A stretch of DNA of 64,000 nucleotides from DASZHJ01 sp963735465 (GCA_963735465.1 CAVTLA010000001.1:4030001-4094000), one strand, 5' to 3'; positions 1 to 9,143 are shown, counted from the stretch's first letter. The notes: a model not told the origin generated them from the letters alone. Translations and numbers: made by a program.

Positions 1-16
1 CGTCTCGCGGCCGCCT

Positions 17-844
17 CTAGGCGGCGGCCGTCCGTCCGGTATCGCGCATCAGGATCTGCTGATGGTCGCCCGTCACCTTCGCGTGGAAGGCGACCGCCGC
101 CTCGGAGAGATCCGCGAGCGGCCGCTGCTCCGGCTGGAAGTTTCCATAAGCGTCGACGCCGCGGACCAGCGTGGCGCTGTCGTGGGCGCCGACGATCTGG
201 CGCACATGAGTCGGCAGATAGCGCACCGCGAACCCGATGCGGCGCTGGTCCGACGGGTTGGGATCGGAGCCGTGGATCAGGCGCACGTGATGCAGCGACA
301 TCTCGCCCGCCCGCAGCACCAGCATCTCGGCCTTGCTCTCGTCGACCTCGACCGCGATCTCCTGGCCGCGGGAGAGCAGGTTGCCCTCGGCGAAAGTGTC
401 GCGATGGGCGAGCTGATCCCTCTTGTGGCTGCCGGGAATGACGCGCATGGCGCCGTTGTCAGCCGTGCTGTCGGAGAAGGCGATCCAGGCAGTCACGACA
501 TCGGCGGGATCGAGCCCCCAATAGGTCGAATCCTGATGCCAGGAGACGTAGCTCGGGTCCCGTGCTTCCTTGGTGAAGAAGGAGGAGCCCCAGGCGAGCA
601 GGTTCGGGCCCAGGATATCCTCCACCGCGTCGAGGATGCCGGGGTGGCGGATCAGCTCGTCGAGCCAGGTGAAGAGCAGATGGGTCTTGTGGCGCATCGG
701 GCCCTTGAGCCGCCCGTGCTGGCGCTCGTGGGCCTCGAGCTGGCGGCGCAGCGCCGCCGCATCGGCGGTGGAGATCGCCCGGATCGGAGCGTAAAAGCCT
801 TGGGTTTCAAACTGCTCGGCCGCCGCCGGACTCAGCTTCTTCAT
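17..844 (-). CDS. Phytanoyl-CoA dioxygenase (PhyH) family protein
   Basis: A 275-residue protein of the Fe(II)/2-oxoglutarate-dependent PhyH oxygenase family. The iron ligands are visible: His103 and Asp105 in SWHQDSTYW, and a distal His191 in LIHGSDPN followed by Arg201/Arg202, the expected 2-oxoglutarate contact. The length is normal for the family, so the gene looks complete. The substrate cannot be inferred; family members hydroxylate fatty acyl-CoAs, ectoine or small secondary metabolites. It is transcribed divergently from the IclR-type regulator at 924, with about 80 bases between them, which suggests that regulator controls it. The ATG at 844 is preceded by GGAAGG-like purines. Confidence 0.9.
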   Translation of the reverse strand: MKKLSPAAAEQFETQGFYAPIRAISTADAAALRRQLEAHERQHGRLKGPMRHKTHLLFTWLDELIRHPGILDAVEDILGPNLLAWGSSFFTKEARDPSYVSWHQDSTYWGLDPADVVTAWIAFSDSTADNGAMRVIPGSHKRDQLAHRDTFAEGNLLSRGQEIAVEVDESKAEMLVLRAGEMSLHHVRLIHGSDPNPSDQRRIGFAVRYLPTHVRQIVGAHDSATLVRGVDAYGNFQPEQRPLADLSEAAVAFHAKVTGDHQQILMRDTGRTAAA

Positions 845-905
845 CGGCTTTCCTTCCCTTATGCATCGTGTTGTCTGATGCTAGATTTCTTTAGTGTCGA
901 TACGA

Positions 906-919
906 TTTCAAGTGTGAAA
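906..919. promoter_or_regulatory. Candidate IclR-type operator
   Basis: Inverted repeat TTTCA-agtg-TGAAA in the divergent PhyH/IclR intergenic region, ending five bases before the regulator start codon. The AT-rich TTTCA/TGAAA arms resemble IclR-family sites, and the position would suit autorepression. This is inference from position and symmetry only. Confidence 0.3.
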
Positions 920-923
920 CTGA

Positions 924-1715
924 ATGACCCAAGAAGTCAACAGCGACGATCCCGCTGATACGCCGCGCCCGGGAGCGCCGGCCCTGGAGAAGGGCCTCGA
1001 TCTGCTGGAAGCGCTGGCCGCCGAGCCGAACGGCATGACCCAGAAGGCGCTCGCCGCGCGGATCGGCCGCTCCGTCGGCGAGATCTTTCGCATGCTGGGG
1101 GCGCTGGAGCGGCGCGGCTATGTCACGCGCAATCCGAAGTCGGGCGAGTACAGCCTGTCGCTGCGCCTGTTTCAGCTGGCGACGCAGCATCCGCCGAGCC
1201 GGCGCCTGCAGCAGGCGGCGCTGCCGGTGATGGAAGAGCTGGCGGCGCGCACCGGACTCGCCTGCCATCTCAGCATGGTGAGCGGCGAGCATTTCCTCAT
1301 CGTCGCCACCGCGGAATCGGACCGGCCCATGGGCTGGTCGGTGAAGCTGGGCGCGGTCTTTCCGTTCACGGTGCACTTCGTCTCGGCGCGCGTCATCGCT
1401 GCGTTCCAGAACGAGCGGCGGCGGGCGGAGCTCGCCGCCGTCATGGCGCGCCAGAGCGGCGTGCCGGAGAGCGAGGTGCGTCCGCGCCTGGAATCGACCG
1501 CCGCCACCGGCTACGACCTGGCGCCCAGCAGCATCGTCGCCGGCCTCATCGACATGAGCAGCCCGATCCTCGACCACCAGGGCCAGGCGGTGGCGGCCCT
1601 CACCCTCCCGTTCCTGCCGCAACGGGACCAGAACCGCGATCCCGCGGTGGCGCTGGCCCTGCTGCGCGATGCCGCGGTGCGCATCTCCAAGGAGGTGGGC
1701 GCGGCGACGGCGTGA
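924..1715 (+). CDS. IclR family transcriptional regulator
   Basis: A 263-residue regulator. An N-terminal winged helix-turn-helix (about residues 18-80, with NGMTQKALAARIGRS and LERRGYVTR) is followed by the larger IclR effector-binding domain (about 90-255). The length fits the family. IclR proteins usually control a neighbouring catabolic gene in response to a small-molecule effector; here the divergent PhyH dioxygenase is the obvious target. The gene ends just before a strong hairpin at 1722-1753. Confidence 0.92.
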   Translation: MTQEVNSDDPADTPRPGAPALEKGLDLLEALAAEPNGMTQKALAARIGRSVGEIFRMLGALERRGYVTRNPKSGEYSLSLRLFQLATQHPPSRRLQQAALPVMEELAARTGLACHLSMVSGEHFLIVATAESDRPMGWSVKLGAVFPFTVHFVSARVIAAFQNERRRAELAAVMARQSGVPESEVRPRLESTAATGYDLAPSSIVAGLIDMSSPILDHQGQAVAALTLPFLPQRDQNRDPAVALALLRDAAVRISKEVGAATA

Positions 1716-1721
1716 GTGAAA

Positions 1722-1760
1722 ACCCTCTCCGCCACGACAGTGGGGGAGAGGGTATTTCTT
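1722..1760. terminator. Bidirectional hairpin terminator
   Basis: The arms ACCCTCTCC (1722-1730) and GGAGAGGGT (1745-1753) are continued inward by CCAC/GTGG around a GACA tetraloop, giving 13 pairs with one mismatch. ATTTCTT follows on the plus strand and TTTTCAC on the minus strand. It lies between two convergent genes, the IclR gene and the ABC transporter, and probably stops both transcripts. A weaker cousin of this CCCTCTCC...GGAGAGGG hairpin lies at 5561-5590. Confidence 0.7.
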
Positions 1761-1769
1761 ATCCTCCGG

Positions 1770-3497
1770 CTACGTCGCCGCCGCGGGCCTTCCGCCGAGG
1801 GTGCGCAGATCCAGCACGTGGTCGTGGAAGGCGCGGAGCGTGCTGCGGTGGCCGACGCTGACGATCGCCGGCTTCCACGGCGCGTCGCGCAGCATCTGAT
1901 AGAACTGCGCCTCGGTGGTCTCGTCCAGGGCCGAGGTCGCCTCGTCCAGGAAGATCACCGCGGGCTTGGCGAGGAAGACGCGGGCGAAGGCGAGGCGCTG
2001 CTGCTCGCCGCCGGAGAGCCGCTGCGCCCAGTTGTCCGTCGTATCGAGCTCGCCCTCGAAGGCGCCGAGCCCGACCTGCTTCAGCACCGCCTTGAGCCGC
2101 TCGTCGGGAATGTCGGTGCCGACCTCGGGATAGGCCAGCGCCTGGCGCAAGGTGCCCAGCGGCACATAGGCCTTCTGCGGCACGAAGAAGGTGCGGCCCT
2201 GGGCGAGCCGCACCGTGCCGCGGCCGAAGGGCCAGAGCCCGGCGATGGCGCGCAGCACCGTGCTCTTGCCGATGCCCGTGGGCCCCGCCACCAGCAGCGG
2301 ATGACCGGGCTCCGCCTGAAGCTCGACGCCGGAAATGAGCGGCTTTCCATCCGGCAGCTCGAGCGTGATGCCGGAGGCGGTGACGCCGGCGCCGGATTGC
2401 TGGATCGCGAGATCGCGCGGGGTGTCGCCCTCGGCAACGATCTTCTCGACGCTCTGGTCGAAGGTGGAGAGCCGGCGCACGATCGAGAACCAGTTCGCGA
2501 TCTCGCTGTAGGAGTTGATGATGAAAGAGAGCGAGTCCACGACCTGATTGAAGACGTTGCCGGTCTGCTGCAGGTCGCCCAACTGGATCTGCTTGGCGAA
2601 GAAGCGCGGTGCCTGCACGATGTAGGGAAAGAGCACGGAGGCCTGCCCGAACGAGAAAGTAAATCCGTTCACTTTCAGGCTCCGCCACATGATCGCCCAG
2701 AAATTCCCCACGATGTCGCCGAACCGGCCGCGGAAGATATCCAATTCCCGGTCCTCGCCGCGATAGAACGCGACGCTCTCTGTATTCTCCCGCAGCCGCA
2801 CCAGGCTGTAGCGGAAATTCGCCTCGTAGCGCTGCTGGTTGAAATTCAGTCCGACGAGGGGCCGGCCGATCTTCATGGTGATGACCGTGCCGACGAGGAC
2901 ATAGACCAGCACGAGCCAGACCATGTAGGCCGGAATCGTAACGTCGCCGAGCGAGCCCAAGGGGATGGTGATCGGCCCCGAGAGCGTCCACAGGATGAAG
3001 ATGAAGGAGAAGAACGAGACGATGCTGCTGAGCAGGCCGAGCGACAGGACAAGTGCGCTGTCGATGAAATCCCGCACGTCCTCGGCGATGCGCTGGTCGG
3101 GGTTGTCGGTGCTGGGACCAGTGAGCTGCAGGCGATAGTAGGCGCGATGATCGAGCCAACGCTTGAGATAGAGATCGGTCAGCCAACGCCGCCAGCGGAT
3201 GCGCAGCATCTGGCTGAGGAAGCTGCGTGAGGTCCCGATCGCGACCCAGAGCGTGGCAAGGCCGGCGAAGAGCGCGATCTGAATGTAGAAGCCATGCTCG
3301 TCCAGGTTCTGCAGCGTATTGTAGAAGTCGTGGTACCAGTAGCTGAACCGCACATTGAGGGCGACCTGACCGAGGCTCAGCGCGACGACCACGATCAGCA
3401 GCCCGAGCGCCGGCCATTTCTGCTCCGAGAAATAATAGGGCTTGGCAATGCGCCAGGCTTGGCGGAGCGCGCCGCCGATTTTGCTGCTAGTCGCCAT
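1770..3497 (-). CDS. ABC transporter, fused permease/ATPase (SbmA/BacA-like)
   Basis: A half-transporter of about 575 residues: an N-terminal membrane domain of the SbmA/BacA type (ABC_membrane_2, about six helices) fused to a nucleotide-binding domain. The ATPase part shows Walker A GPTGIGKST, signature LSGGEQQRLAFAR and Walker B VIFLDEATSALDE. Relatives (YddA, BacA) form homodimers and move peptides, very-long-chain fatty acids or cobalamin-like molecules; the substrate here is unknown. I chose ATG 3497 because GGCAGGAG lies seven bases upstream; an in-frame ATG at 3530 would add 11 residues. The gene converges on the IclR gene and is divergent from mmcB. Confidence 0.88.
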   Translation of the reverse strand: MATSSKIGGALRQAWRIAKPYYFSEQKWPALGLLIVVVALSLGQVALNVRFSYWYHDFYNTLQNLDEHGFYIQIALFAGLATLWVAIGTSRSFLSQMLRIRWRRWLTDLYLKRWLDHRAYYRLQLTGPSTDNPDQRIAEDVRDFIDSALVLSLGLLSSIVSFFSFIFILWTLSGPITIPLGSLGDVTIPAYMVWLVLVYVLVGTVITMKIGRPLVGLNFNQQRYEANFRYSLVRLRENTESVAFYRGEDRELDIFRGRFGDIVGNFWAIMWRSLKVNGFTFSFGQASVLFPYIVQAPRFFAKQIQLGDLQQTGNVFNQVVDSLSFIINSYSEIANWFSIVRRLSTFDQSVEKIVAEGDTPRDLAIQQSGAGVTASGITLELPDGKPLISGVELQAEPGHPLLVAGPTGIGKSTVLRAIAGLWPFGRGTVRLAQGRTFFVPQKAYVPLGTLRQALAYPEVGTDIPDERLKAVLKQVGLGAFEGELDTTDNWAQRLSGGEQQRLAFARVFLAKPAVIFLDEATSALDETTEAQFYQMLRDAPWKPAIVSVGHRSTLRAFHDHVLDLRTLGGRPAAAT

Positions 3498-3598
3498 CCG
3501 ATACTCCTGCCTCTTTTTTTCGAACGCCACGGGCGCGGCCGCGGATCATACCCGATCACGGCCTTACAGGCCGATCACAGATGCCTTAAAACCGGTTC

Positions 3599-4048
3599 AT
3601 GACCGAGGAGCTTCCCATCCCCATCCTGCTGGCGCGCGGCGTCAGCCGGGCGCTGGCCCAGCGCGGATATGCGACGCTGACGGAGTTCTCGCTTGCCAAC
3701 GGCCGGCGCGCCGACGTGATCGGCCTGAGCCGCGCCGGCGAGCTGGTCATCGTCGAGGTCAAGTCCTCGGTGCAGGATTTCCGCAGCGACGGCAAATGGC
3801 CGGAATACCGGGAGTTCTGCGACAGGTTCTATTTCGCCGTGCCCGAGGGGTTCCCCCGCGACCTCATCCCGGAGGAGTGCGGCCTCATCATGGCGGACCC
3901 CTTCGGCGCGGCGATCCTGCGGGAGAGCCCTCTCATCGCCCTGGCCCCGGCCCGCCGCAAGGCGATGACGCTGCGCGTCGCCCTGGTGGGATCCGACCGC
4001 CTCCGCCGCCTCCTCGACCCCGCCGCGGAGCTGCCGGACCTGATCTAG
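3599..4048 (+). CDS. mmcB: MmcB family DNA repair protein
   Basis: A 149-residue protein matching MmcB, a PD-(D/E)XK-fold nuclease described in Caulobacter as part of mitomycin-C damage repair. Visible signatures are GRRADVIGLSRAGELVIVEVKSS (a nuclease-type D...ExK core), a following WPEYREFCDRFYFAVPEGFP stretch, and a tail resembling family members. The gene overlaps the 3' end of the oppositely oriented hldE by four bases. The family is nearly confined to Alphaproteobacteria, which supports the taxonomic reading of this window. Confidence 0.9.
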   Translation: MTEELPIPILLARGVSRALAQRGYATLTEFSLANGRRADVIGLSRAGELVIVEVKSSVQDFRSDGKWPEYREFCDRFYFAVPEGFPRDLIPEECGLIMADPFGAAILRESPLIALAPARRKAMTLRVALVGSDRLRRLLDPAAELPDLI

Positions 4049-5517
4049 CGCGCCAGCCGCGCGATGGTCGACGTCGTGCTGAAGCCGGGGACCAGCTCCG
4101 CCAGGATCACCTCGCCGCCATAGGCCTGGACGATCTCGGCGCCCACGACCTGGTCGAGGCGGTAGTCGGCGCCCTTCACCAGCACCTCGGGCTTGAGCGC
4201 CGTGATCAGCTCCACTGGCGTGTCCTGGTCGAAGACGACGACCATGTCGACGCTGGCGATCGACGACAGCACGGCGCCGCGGGCGAGCCTGATTCTGCAC
4301 CGGGCGCCCCGCGCCCTTGAGTCTTCCCACCGAGGCGTCGCTGTTGAGGCCGACCACCAGGCGGTCGCAGTGGCTGCGCGCCTGGGCCAGGAGCGAGACG
4401 TGGCCGGGATGCAGGAGATCGAAGCAGCCGTTGGTGAAGCCCACCTTGAGGCCCTTGCGGCGCCAGCGTGCCACGTGATCGAGGGCGACCGGCAGCGGCA
4501 GCACCTTCTGCCCCGCCACCGCGTCCCGCGCCACCAGCGCATCCTCCAGCTCGCTCGGATGCACCACGGCGGTGCCGACCTTGCCGACCACGATGCCGGC
4601 GGCGATGTTGGCGAGGCGCGCCGCGTCCAGCGCCGTGGCGCCGGCGCCGAGCGCCGCCGCGAGCACCGCCACCACCGTGTCGCCGGCGCCCGAGACGTCG
4701 AACACCTCCCGCGCCTCGGCGGCGAGCTTGTGCACCGCGCCGGACGGCGTCCACCAGCAGCATGCCTTCCTGGCTCAGCGAGACCAGGACCGCGCCGAGC
4801 TCGAAATCGTCGATGAGGGCGCGCGCCGCGGCGGCGACCTCGTCCTCGCTGCCGACCGGCAGCTTGGTGGCAGCGCCGAGCTCGCCGCGATTGGGCTTCA
4901 GGAGGCTGGCGCCGCGATAGGCGGAATAGTCGAGGCCCTTGGGATCGACCACCACGAGATGGCCGGCGCCGCGCGCCGCCACGATCGCCGCCGCGGCGAT
5001 GCCCTCGTCGAGGACGCCCTTGGCATAGTCCGAGAGGATGGTGACGTCGCAGGTCGCCGCCGCGTGCTCGATCAGCCCCAGCAGATCCTCGCGCACCGAC
5101 GGCGAGATCGCCGCCACCTGCTCGCGGTCGGCGCGCAGGAGCTGCTGCGTGCCGGCGATGTAGCGGGTCTTGATCGTGGTGGCGCGACCGCGCTCGACGA
5201 GGAGATGCACCTCGCTGTCCTTCGACTCCGCGGCAAGCCGGCTCACCTCGCGGCCGGCGGGGTCGTTCCCCACCACCGAGACGAAGCAGGGCTTCAAGCC
5301 CGAGACCCTGGAGATTGCGCAGCACGTTGCCGGCGCCGCCGAGGGTACGGATCTCCCGCTCCACCCGCAGCACCGGGATCGGCGCCTCCGGCGACAGCCG
5401 CACCGCGGCGCCGTAGACGTAATGATCGAGCATGACGTCGCCCACGCAGAGGAGGCGCGTCGTCGGCAATTTCTCCACCAGGGAGATCAGATCCAGATCG
5501 GCCATGGCGCCCCTCAT
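4045..5517 (-). CDS. hldE: Bifunctional heptose 7-phosphate kinase / heptose 1-phosphate adenylyltransferase (three frameshifts)
   Basis: HldE (RfaE) makes ADP-heptose for the LPS inner core. The N-terminal PfkB-type kinase is recognisable (LCVGDVMLDHYVYG, GGAGNVLRNL, FDVSGAGDTVVAVL), as is the C-terminal nucleotidyltransferase (VGFTNGCFDLLHPGHV, LVKGADY). The protein is spread over three frames, with shifts near 5293-5299, 4738-4756 and 4280-4292. Joined, they give one continuous HldE of about 490 residues. Nothing conserved is lost at the joins, so I read them as sequence errors in GC-rich DNA; a true pseudogene is the alternative. ATG 5505 (MADLDLIS) is an equally good start. Confidence 0.8.
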   Translation of the reverse strand: MRGAMADLDLISLVEKLPTTRLLCVGDVMLDHYVYGAAVRLSPEAPIPVLRVEREIRTLGGAGNVLRNLQGLGLEALLRLGGGERPRRPRGEPACRGVEGQRGASPRRARSRHHDQDPLHRRHAAAPARRPRAGGGDLAVGARGSAGADRARGGDLRRHHPLGLCQGRPRRGHRRGGDRGGARRRPSRGGRSQGPRLFRLSRRQPPEAQSRRARRCHQAAGRQRGRGRRRGARPHRRFRARRGPGLAEPGRHAAGGRRPARCTSSPPRRGRCSTSRAPATRWWRCSRRRSAPAPRRWTRRASPTSPPASWSARSAPPWCIRASWRMRWWRGTRWRGRRCCRCRSPSITWHAGAARASRWASPTAASISCIPATSRSWPRRAATATAWWSASTATPRWEDSRARGARCRIRLARGAVLSSIASVDMVVVFDQDTPVELITALKPEVLVKGADYRLDQVVGAEIVQAYGGEVILAELVPGFSTTSTIARLAR

Positions 5518-5560
5518 AGGCCGCCGGACCCGCGTCTGGCAAGGGGAACCGGGGCACCTT

Positions 5561-5590
5561 GCTCCTCGCCCGCGCCAGCGGGAGAGGGGC
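5561..5590. terminator. GC-rich hairpin, possible terminator
   Basis: GCTCCTCGCCCGC and GCGGGAGAGGGGC flank a GCCA loop, pairing at 11 of 13 positions, in the gap between the EAL gene stop (5608) and the hldE start. There is no clear U tract. It resembles the hairpin at 1722-1753 and may be a member of the same dispersed palindrome family. Confidence 0.35.
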
Positions 5591-5607
5591 TAATCGAACC
5601 CCTGAGC

Positions 5608-6932
5608 TTAGCTGCGCTTGAAGCGCGGCGGAATGATGGTGACGGCGGTCTCGGTCGTGGCGGGACGCGGCCGCAGCCGCCTCGGCGCCGGCGCGGAGCG
5701 ACGGCAGGCGATCGATGAAGCGGCCCTGGAAGGTGGCGATGCCGAGGCCGAGGCCGAAGCGCACCGCCGCCTCGCTGTCGCAGCGCGCCAGGATCAGGCG
5801 TCCGCGCCCGACCCGCTCGATGCTGTCCCGGAGCGAGTCGGCGCGGGCGGAGCGGCCGACCTCCAGCATGTCCGAGCTCCAGAACATCTTCACGAGATCG
5901 AGGCCGAGACGCTCGCGATCGATGAAGGGCAGCGTCAGGTCGGTGGCGCCGTCGAGGCAGATGCGATAGCCGCGCTCGCGGGCGAAATCCCGGGCGAAAA
6001 GGTAGGCGCCGATGTCGGAATAGATGTCGGTCTTGTCGAGCTCGATCACGATGCTGCCGCGGGCACCGGTCCTGAGGCCGGCATCGAACTCGAGGAATTC
6101 CGGCGACAGCACGGTCGCGACGTTGAGGTTGAGGCTGAAGGCGGTGGCGGTGACGCGCTCGTGGCCGCGCCGCAGCATCGCCAGCATCCGACGATCCAGG
6201 GTCTGCGTCAGGTAGCGGAAGAGCCAGCGGTCGGCGGCGAGGTCGTAGCGCGGCATGACCGCCACGGCGAGATCGGCGATGGAGATATAGGTCTCGTGGA
6301 AGAGCGGCTTCGGCGGCCCGCCGGGCTCCACCGTGCAGACGACCTGCCGGCGCAGCATGTTGGAGAGATCCGCCTGGGCGATCGCGTTGACGAGCTCGCC
6401 CAGCATCTTGGGCGCGAGCGGCGGCTTCGCCGGTCCGCGCTCGCCGGAAGCGGCGATCGCCGCGTGCCGCTTGCGCCGCCGCGTCTCCTCCTCCTCGAGG
6501 CCGCGCGCCAGCGCCAGGAAGCTCGTCGTACTGTCGGCCGAGATCGAACCAGGTGGCGAAATCGCCGGGCTCCTCCTCGGCGCCGCCCGCCAGCGGGTCC
6601 TCGCTGAAGAGATAGCGCACCCGCATGACCGCGTCGTCGAGGGCGACGATGGTGGCGCTCTTGCAGACGAAGACGATGTCGCTGTTGCCGAGCACGAAGA
6701 TCTGCCCGTCGAACTGCTTGACCAGGGCCTCGAAGGTGTTGACGGCGATGCGGAGGTGATGGCTCAGGCGATTGCCCGGCCGGAGGCGCGACAGGTGTAT
6801 GACCACCGCGCGCCGGCCTTCGGCGAAGCGGGCCAGGCGCTCGACATAGTCGAGCAGCAGCCGCTCGGTGCTGGCGGATCGCTCGCCGGCCGGTGACGTC
6901 ACGCGGTACTCGCCCTCCCAGGCGTAAGTCAC
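5608..6932 (-). CDS. EAL-like domain protein, degenerate (two frameshifts)
   Basis: A protein of about 440 residues in three frames. An N-terminal region (MTYAWEGEYRVTSPAGERS onwards) has no family I recognise. The C-terminal half looks like an EAL fold: FSLNLNVATVLSPEFLEFD stands where ISVNLS-type motifs occur, IVIELDKTDIY where LEITE occurs, and ICLDGATDL where the metal-binding DDFG should be. The EAL signature itself is missing, so phosphodiesterase activity is unlikely; a c-di-GMP receptor or scaffold role is possible. Frameshifts fall near 6515-6528 and 5655-5690. The restored C-terminus ends IIPPRFKRS at 5608. Confidence 0.65.
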
Positions 6933-7082
6933 CCGGCACTAGAATGTCCGGGAGGTTTGATACAAAATGACGAGATTCCCTTACCGAAGAGTTAAACTCC
7001 GGGTTAACCTTGTTGCGACATCATCGCGACGCGGCGCTATGTTCCTGGCGCTGTCGCGAGTGCGCGCCTACATCAAGAAATC

Positions 7083-7805
7083 ATGACCGCTGCAGCCACT
7101 CCCCCGGGTACCCGCCTCTACGCCATCGGCGATATTCACGGCCGTGCCGATCTCCTGCGCCTGCTGCTGGCGCAGATCGCCGAGGACGCGGCGGGGCGGC
7201 CGCCGGCGGCGCAGCAGCTGATCTATCTCGGCGACTACGTCGACCGCGGGCCGGAGTCCCTCGGCGTGATCGACATCGTGATGGACGAGGCGCCCGCCGG
7301 GTTCGAGGTGGTGGCGCTGCGGGGCAATCACGAGGAGATGATGCAGCGCTTCCTCGAGGACACCACGGTCGCGCGCACCTGGATGATGAACGGCGGCGAC
7401 GCCACGCTCGCCAGCTATGGCGTGAGCCCGCCCAGCATCTTCGCGGGCACGCCGATCCACCGCCACGCCCAGGGCCTGTTCCGCACCCAGCTGCCGCTCC
7501 GCCACAAGGAATTCCTCGCCGCCCTCCTCGACAGCTATGTCGCCGGCGACTACCTCTTCGTCCACGCCGGCGTCCGCCCCGGCGTGCCGCTCCCCCAGCA
7601 GCGCTCGGAAGACCTGCTGTGGATCCGCGAGGAGTTCCTGAACTCGAAGGCCAACTTCGGCAAGGTGGTGGTGCACGGCCACAGCATCGAGCGCGAGCCC
7701 GTGGTGCGCGCCAACCGCATCGGCATCGACACCGGCGCCTACACCACCGACCGCCTCACCTGCCTGGTGCTGGACGGCACGGAGCGGAGCTTCCTGCAGA
7801 CTTAA
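7083..7805 (+). CDS. Serine/threonine-type metallophosphoesterase
   Basis: A 240-residue calcineurin-like phosphoesterase. The metal-binding blocks are all present and ordered: GDIHGRADLL, GDYVDRGPES, LRGNHEEMM, then VHAGVRPG and VVHGHSIE. This is the PPP-type bacterial family that includes PrpA and ApaH-like proteins. Size and motifs suggest a cytoplasmic protein phosphatase or diadenosine tetraphosphatase; the sequence does not decide between them. The start is ATG 7083. The next gene begins eight bases downstream and may be co-transcribed. Confidence 0.9.
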   Translation: MTAAATPPGTRLYAIGDIHGRADLLRLLLAQIAEDAAGRPPAAQQLIYLGDYVDRGPESLGVIDIVMDEAPAGFEVVALRGNHEEMMQRFLEDTTVARTWMMNGGDATLASYGVSPPSIFAGTPIHRHAQGLFRTQLPLRHKEFLAALLDSYVAGDYLFVHAGVRPGVPLPQQRSEDLLWIREEFLNSKANFGKVVVHGHSIEREPVVRANRIGIDTGAYTTDRLTCLVLDGTERSFLQT

Positions 7806-7812
7806 GACGACG

Positions 7813-8196
7813 GTGAGCGAGAGCCGCCACAAGATCAGGGATGCGACGGATCACATGATCGACCAAGTGAAAGCGTGGCGAGATCTGGCGACCGAGTTCG
7901 GCATTGAGGTGATCGCCCCCTGCAACATACGTCTCAAGGATGGCTCCCGGGTCCAAGCAACGGCTCACGTCAAGCAGTTCGGTGCCGCAAACGGGATGAT
8001 CATCGATCCCGACTATGCCGTCCTCATGCCGCACAAGGATGCGCTGATCGCCAACGGTTACGGCTACTCGACCGTGGAACTCTCCGAGCAGTCGGATCGA
8101 GCCATGACAATTGAGATGCTGGCGGACTGGAGCTGGTCCTCGCCTCAGCCACATCCGCCGTGGCTACCCCAATTGGATCGTCCAGATTCACACTGA
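7813..8196 (+). CDS. Hypothetical protein
   Basis: A 127-residue ORF with a GTG start at 7813, eight bases after the metallophosphatase stop. I recognise no family. The first 95 residues look like a compact globular domain (KIRDATDHMIDQVKAWRDLA, then an alternating hydrophobic stretch); the last 30 are Trp/Pro-rich and may be unstructured. The base composition is visibly less GC-rich than its neighbours, hinting at separate acquisition. It may be translated with the upstream phosphatase. Function is unknown, and the short length leaves some doubt that it is real. Confidence 0.5.
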   Translation: MSESRHKIRDATDHMIDQVKAWRDLATEFGIEVIAPCNIRLKDGSRVQATAHVKQFGAANGMIIDPDYAVLMPHKDALIANGYGYSTVELSEQSDRAMTIEMLADWSWSSPQPHPPWLPQLDRPDSH

Positions 8197-8548
8197 GCTA
8201 CCCACGGTGGCTGCTCGCGCGAACGCTCCATCTAACTAAGCTTAGTCGCTCCTCCTATTGTCATAGCGAGGACTTGTTCCACGAGTGTCCGGTTTCGATT
8301 TCTTCGCAACGAGAACGATTTGATGTCTGGAGACTGAACCACTGGAGGTCGTCATCGCCGGGCTTGACCCGGCGATCCACGCCCTGCCCCGGCACCGCCG
8401 CAAGGCGTGGATGCCCGGCTCAAGGCCGGGCATGACGATGCAGAAGGGCCTCACGCTGAAGAGCGACCCGCAGGAGCACGTTTCGGGGGACGCAGGCTGA
8501 TTGTGCAGCGCGGCTTATGCCTCTGCCCCATCAATCCACATCGAAAGC
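8197..8548. other. Intergenic region with a dispersed repeat
   Basis: About 350 bases between the convergent hypothetical gene and regA. The left third is AT-richer and shows no gene; the middle holds the palindromic repeat at 8351-8436. Short ORFs across the repeat are products of its symmetry. Confidence 0.6.
8351..8436. repeat. Dispersed palindromic repeat, family A
   Basis: Outer arms GTCAT/ATGAC and ATCCACGCC/GGCGTGGAT enclose two inner hairpins, CGCCGGG...CCCGGCG and TGCCCGG...CCGGGCA. A second copy with the same architecture lies at 36378-36462. Both sit between convergent genes, which suits a REP/BIME-like transcription-stop or mRNA-stabilising role. Confidence 0.75.
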
Positions 8549-9143
8549 TCAATTCCGCGGCGCGTGCTTGCTCAGGATCCGCTGCAGCGTGCGGCGGTGC
8601 ATCTTGAGGCGGCGCGCGGTCTCGGAGACGTTGCGCTCGCACTGCTCGAAGACGCGCTGGATGTGCTCCCAGCGCACGCGGTCGGCGGACATGGGATCCT
8701 CCGGCGGCGGCGGCAATGCCGCCTTCGGTGGCGATGAGGGCGTGCTCCACCGCGTCGGCGTCGGCGGGCTTGGGCAGATAGTCGACGGCGCCGGCCTTCA
8801 CCGCGGCGACCGCCGTCGCGATGTTGCCGTAGCCCGTCAGCATGACGATGCGGGCATTGGGCCTGGCGGTGCGCAGCGCGCTCACCACGTCGAGGCCGCT
8901 GCCGTCGCCGAGGCGGAGATCCACCACCGCGAAGGCGGGGGCGGCGCCCGCGGCGGCGATGCCGCCGGCGACGCTGTCGGCGGTGGTCACGATGAATCCC
9001 CGCCGTCCCATCGCCACGGCGAGGCGCTGGCAGAGCGGCTGGTCGTCGTCGACGATCAGCAGCGTGCGCTCCTCCGGCGGCAGGCCCTCCAGCGGCGAGG
9101 GCGCGCCGGCGGATGGCGGCGTCTTGTTGTCGGTGTCGCTCAT
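8549..9143 (-). CDS. regA: Redox response regulator RegA/PrrA/ActR (frameshifted)
   Basis: The response regulator partner of RegB. An N-terminal receiver domain (LLIVDDDQPLCQRLA, phospho-acceptor Asp in VVDLRLGDGSGLD, LTGYG, YLPKPAD) leads to a Fis-type helix-turn-helix. After a one-base shift near 8712-8728 the frame continues with the RegA-typical LPPPPEDPMSADRVRWEHI and NVSETARRLKMHRRTLQRIL, ending at 8549. Linker and helix-turn-helix are near-canonical, so the shift is probably an error. The family controls photosynthesis, CO2 and nitrogen fixation and respiration genes in response to redox state. The start ATG overlaps the regB stop (ATGA). Confidence 0.88.

Noticed and set aside
1716..3230. 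A 504-residue plus-strand ORF across the ABC transporter
   Set aside because: Starts inside the terminator hairpin and has no recognisable product; the minus-strand ATPase motifs are decisive.
8242..8454. A 70-residue minus-strand ORF
   Set aside because: Mostly translates the family A palindromic repeat; such ORFs recur wherever the repeat occurs.
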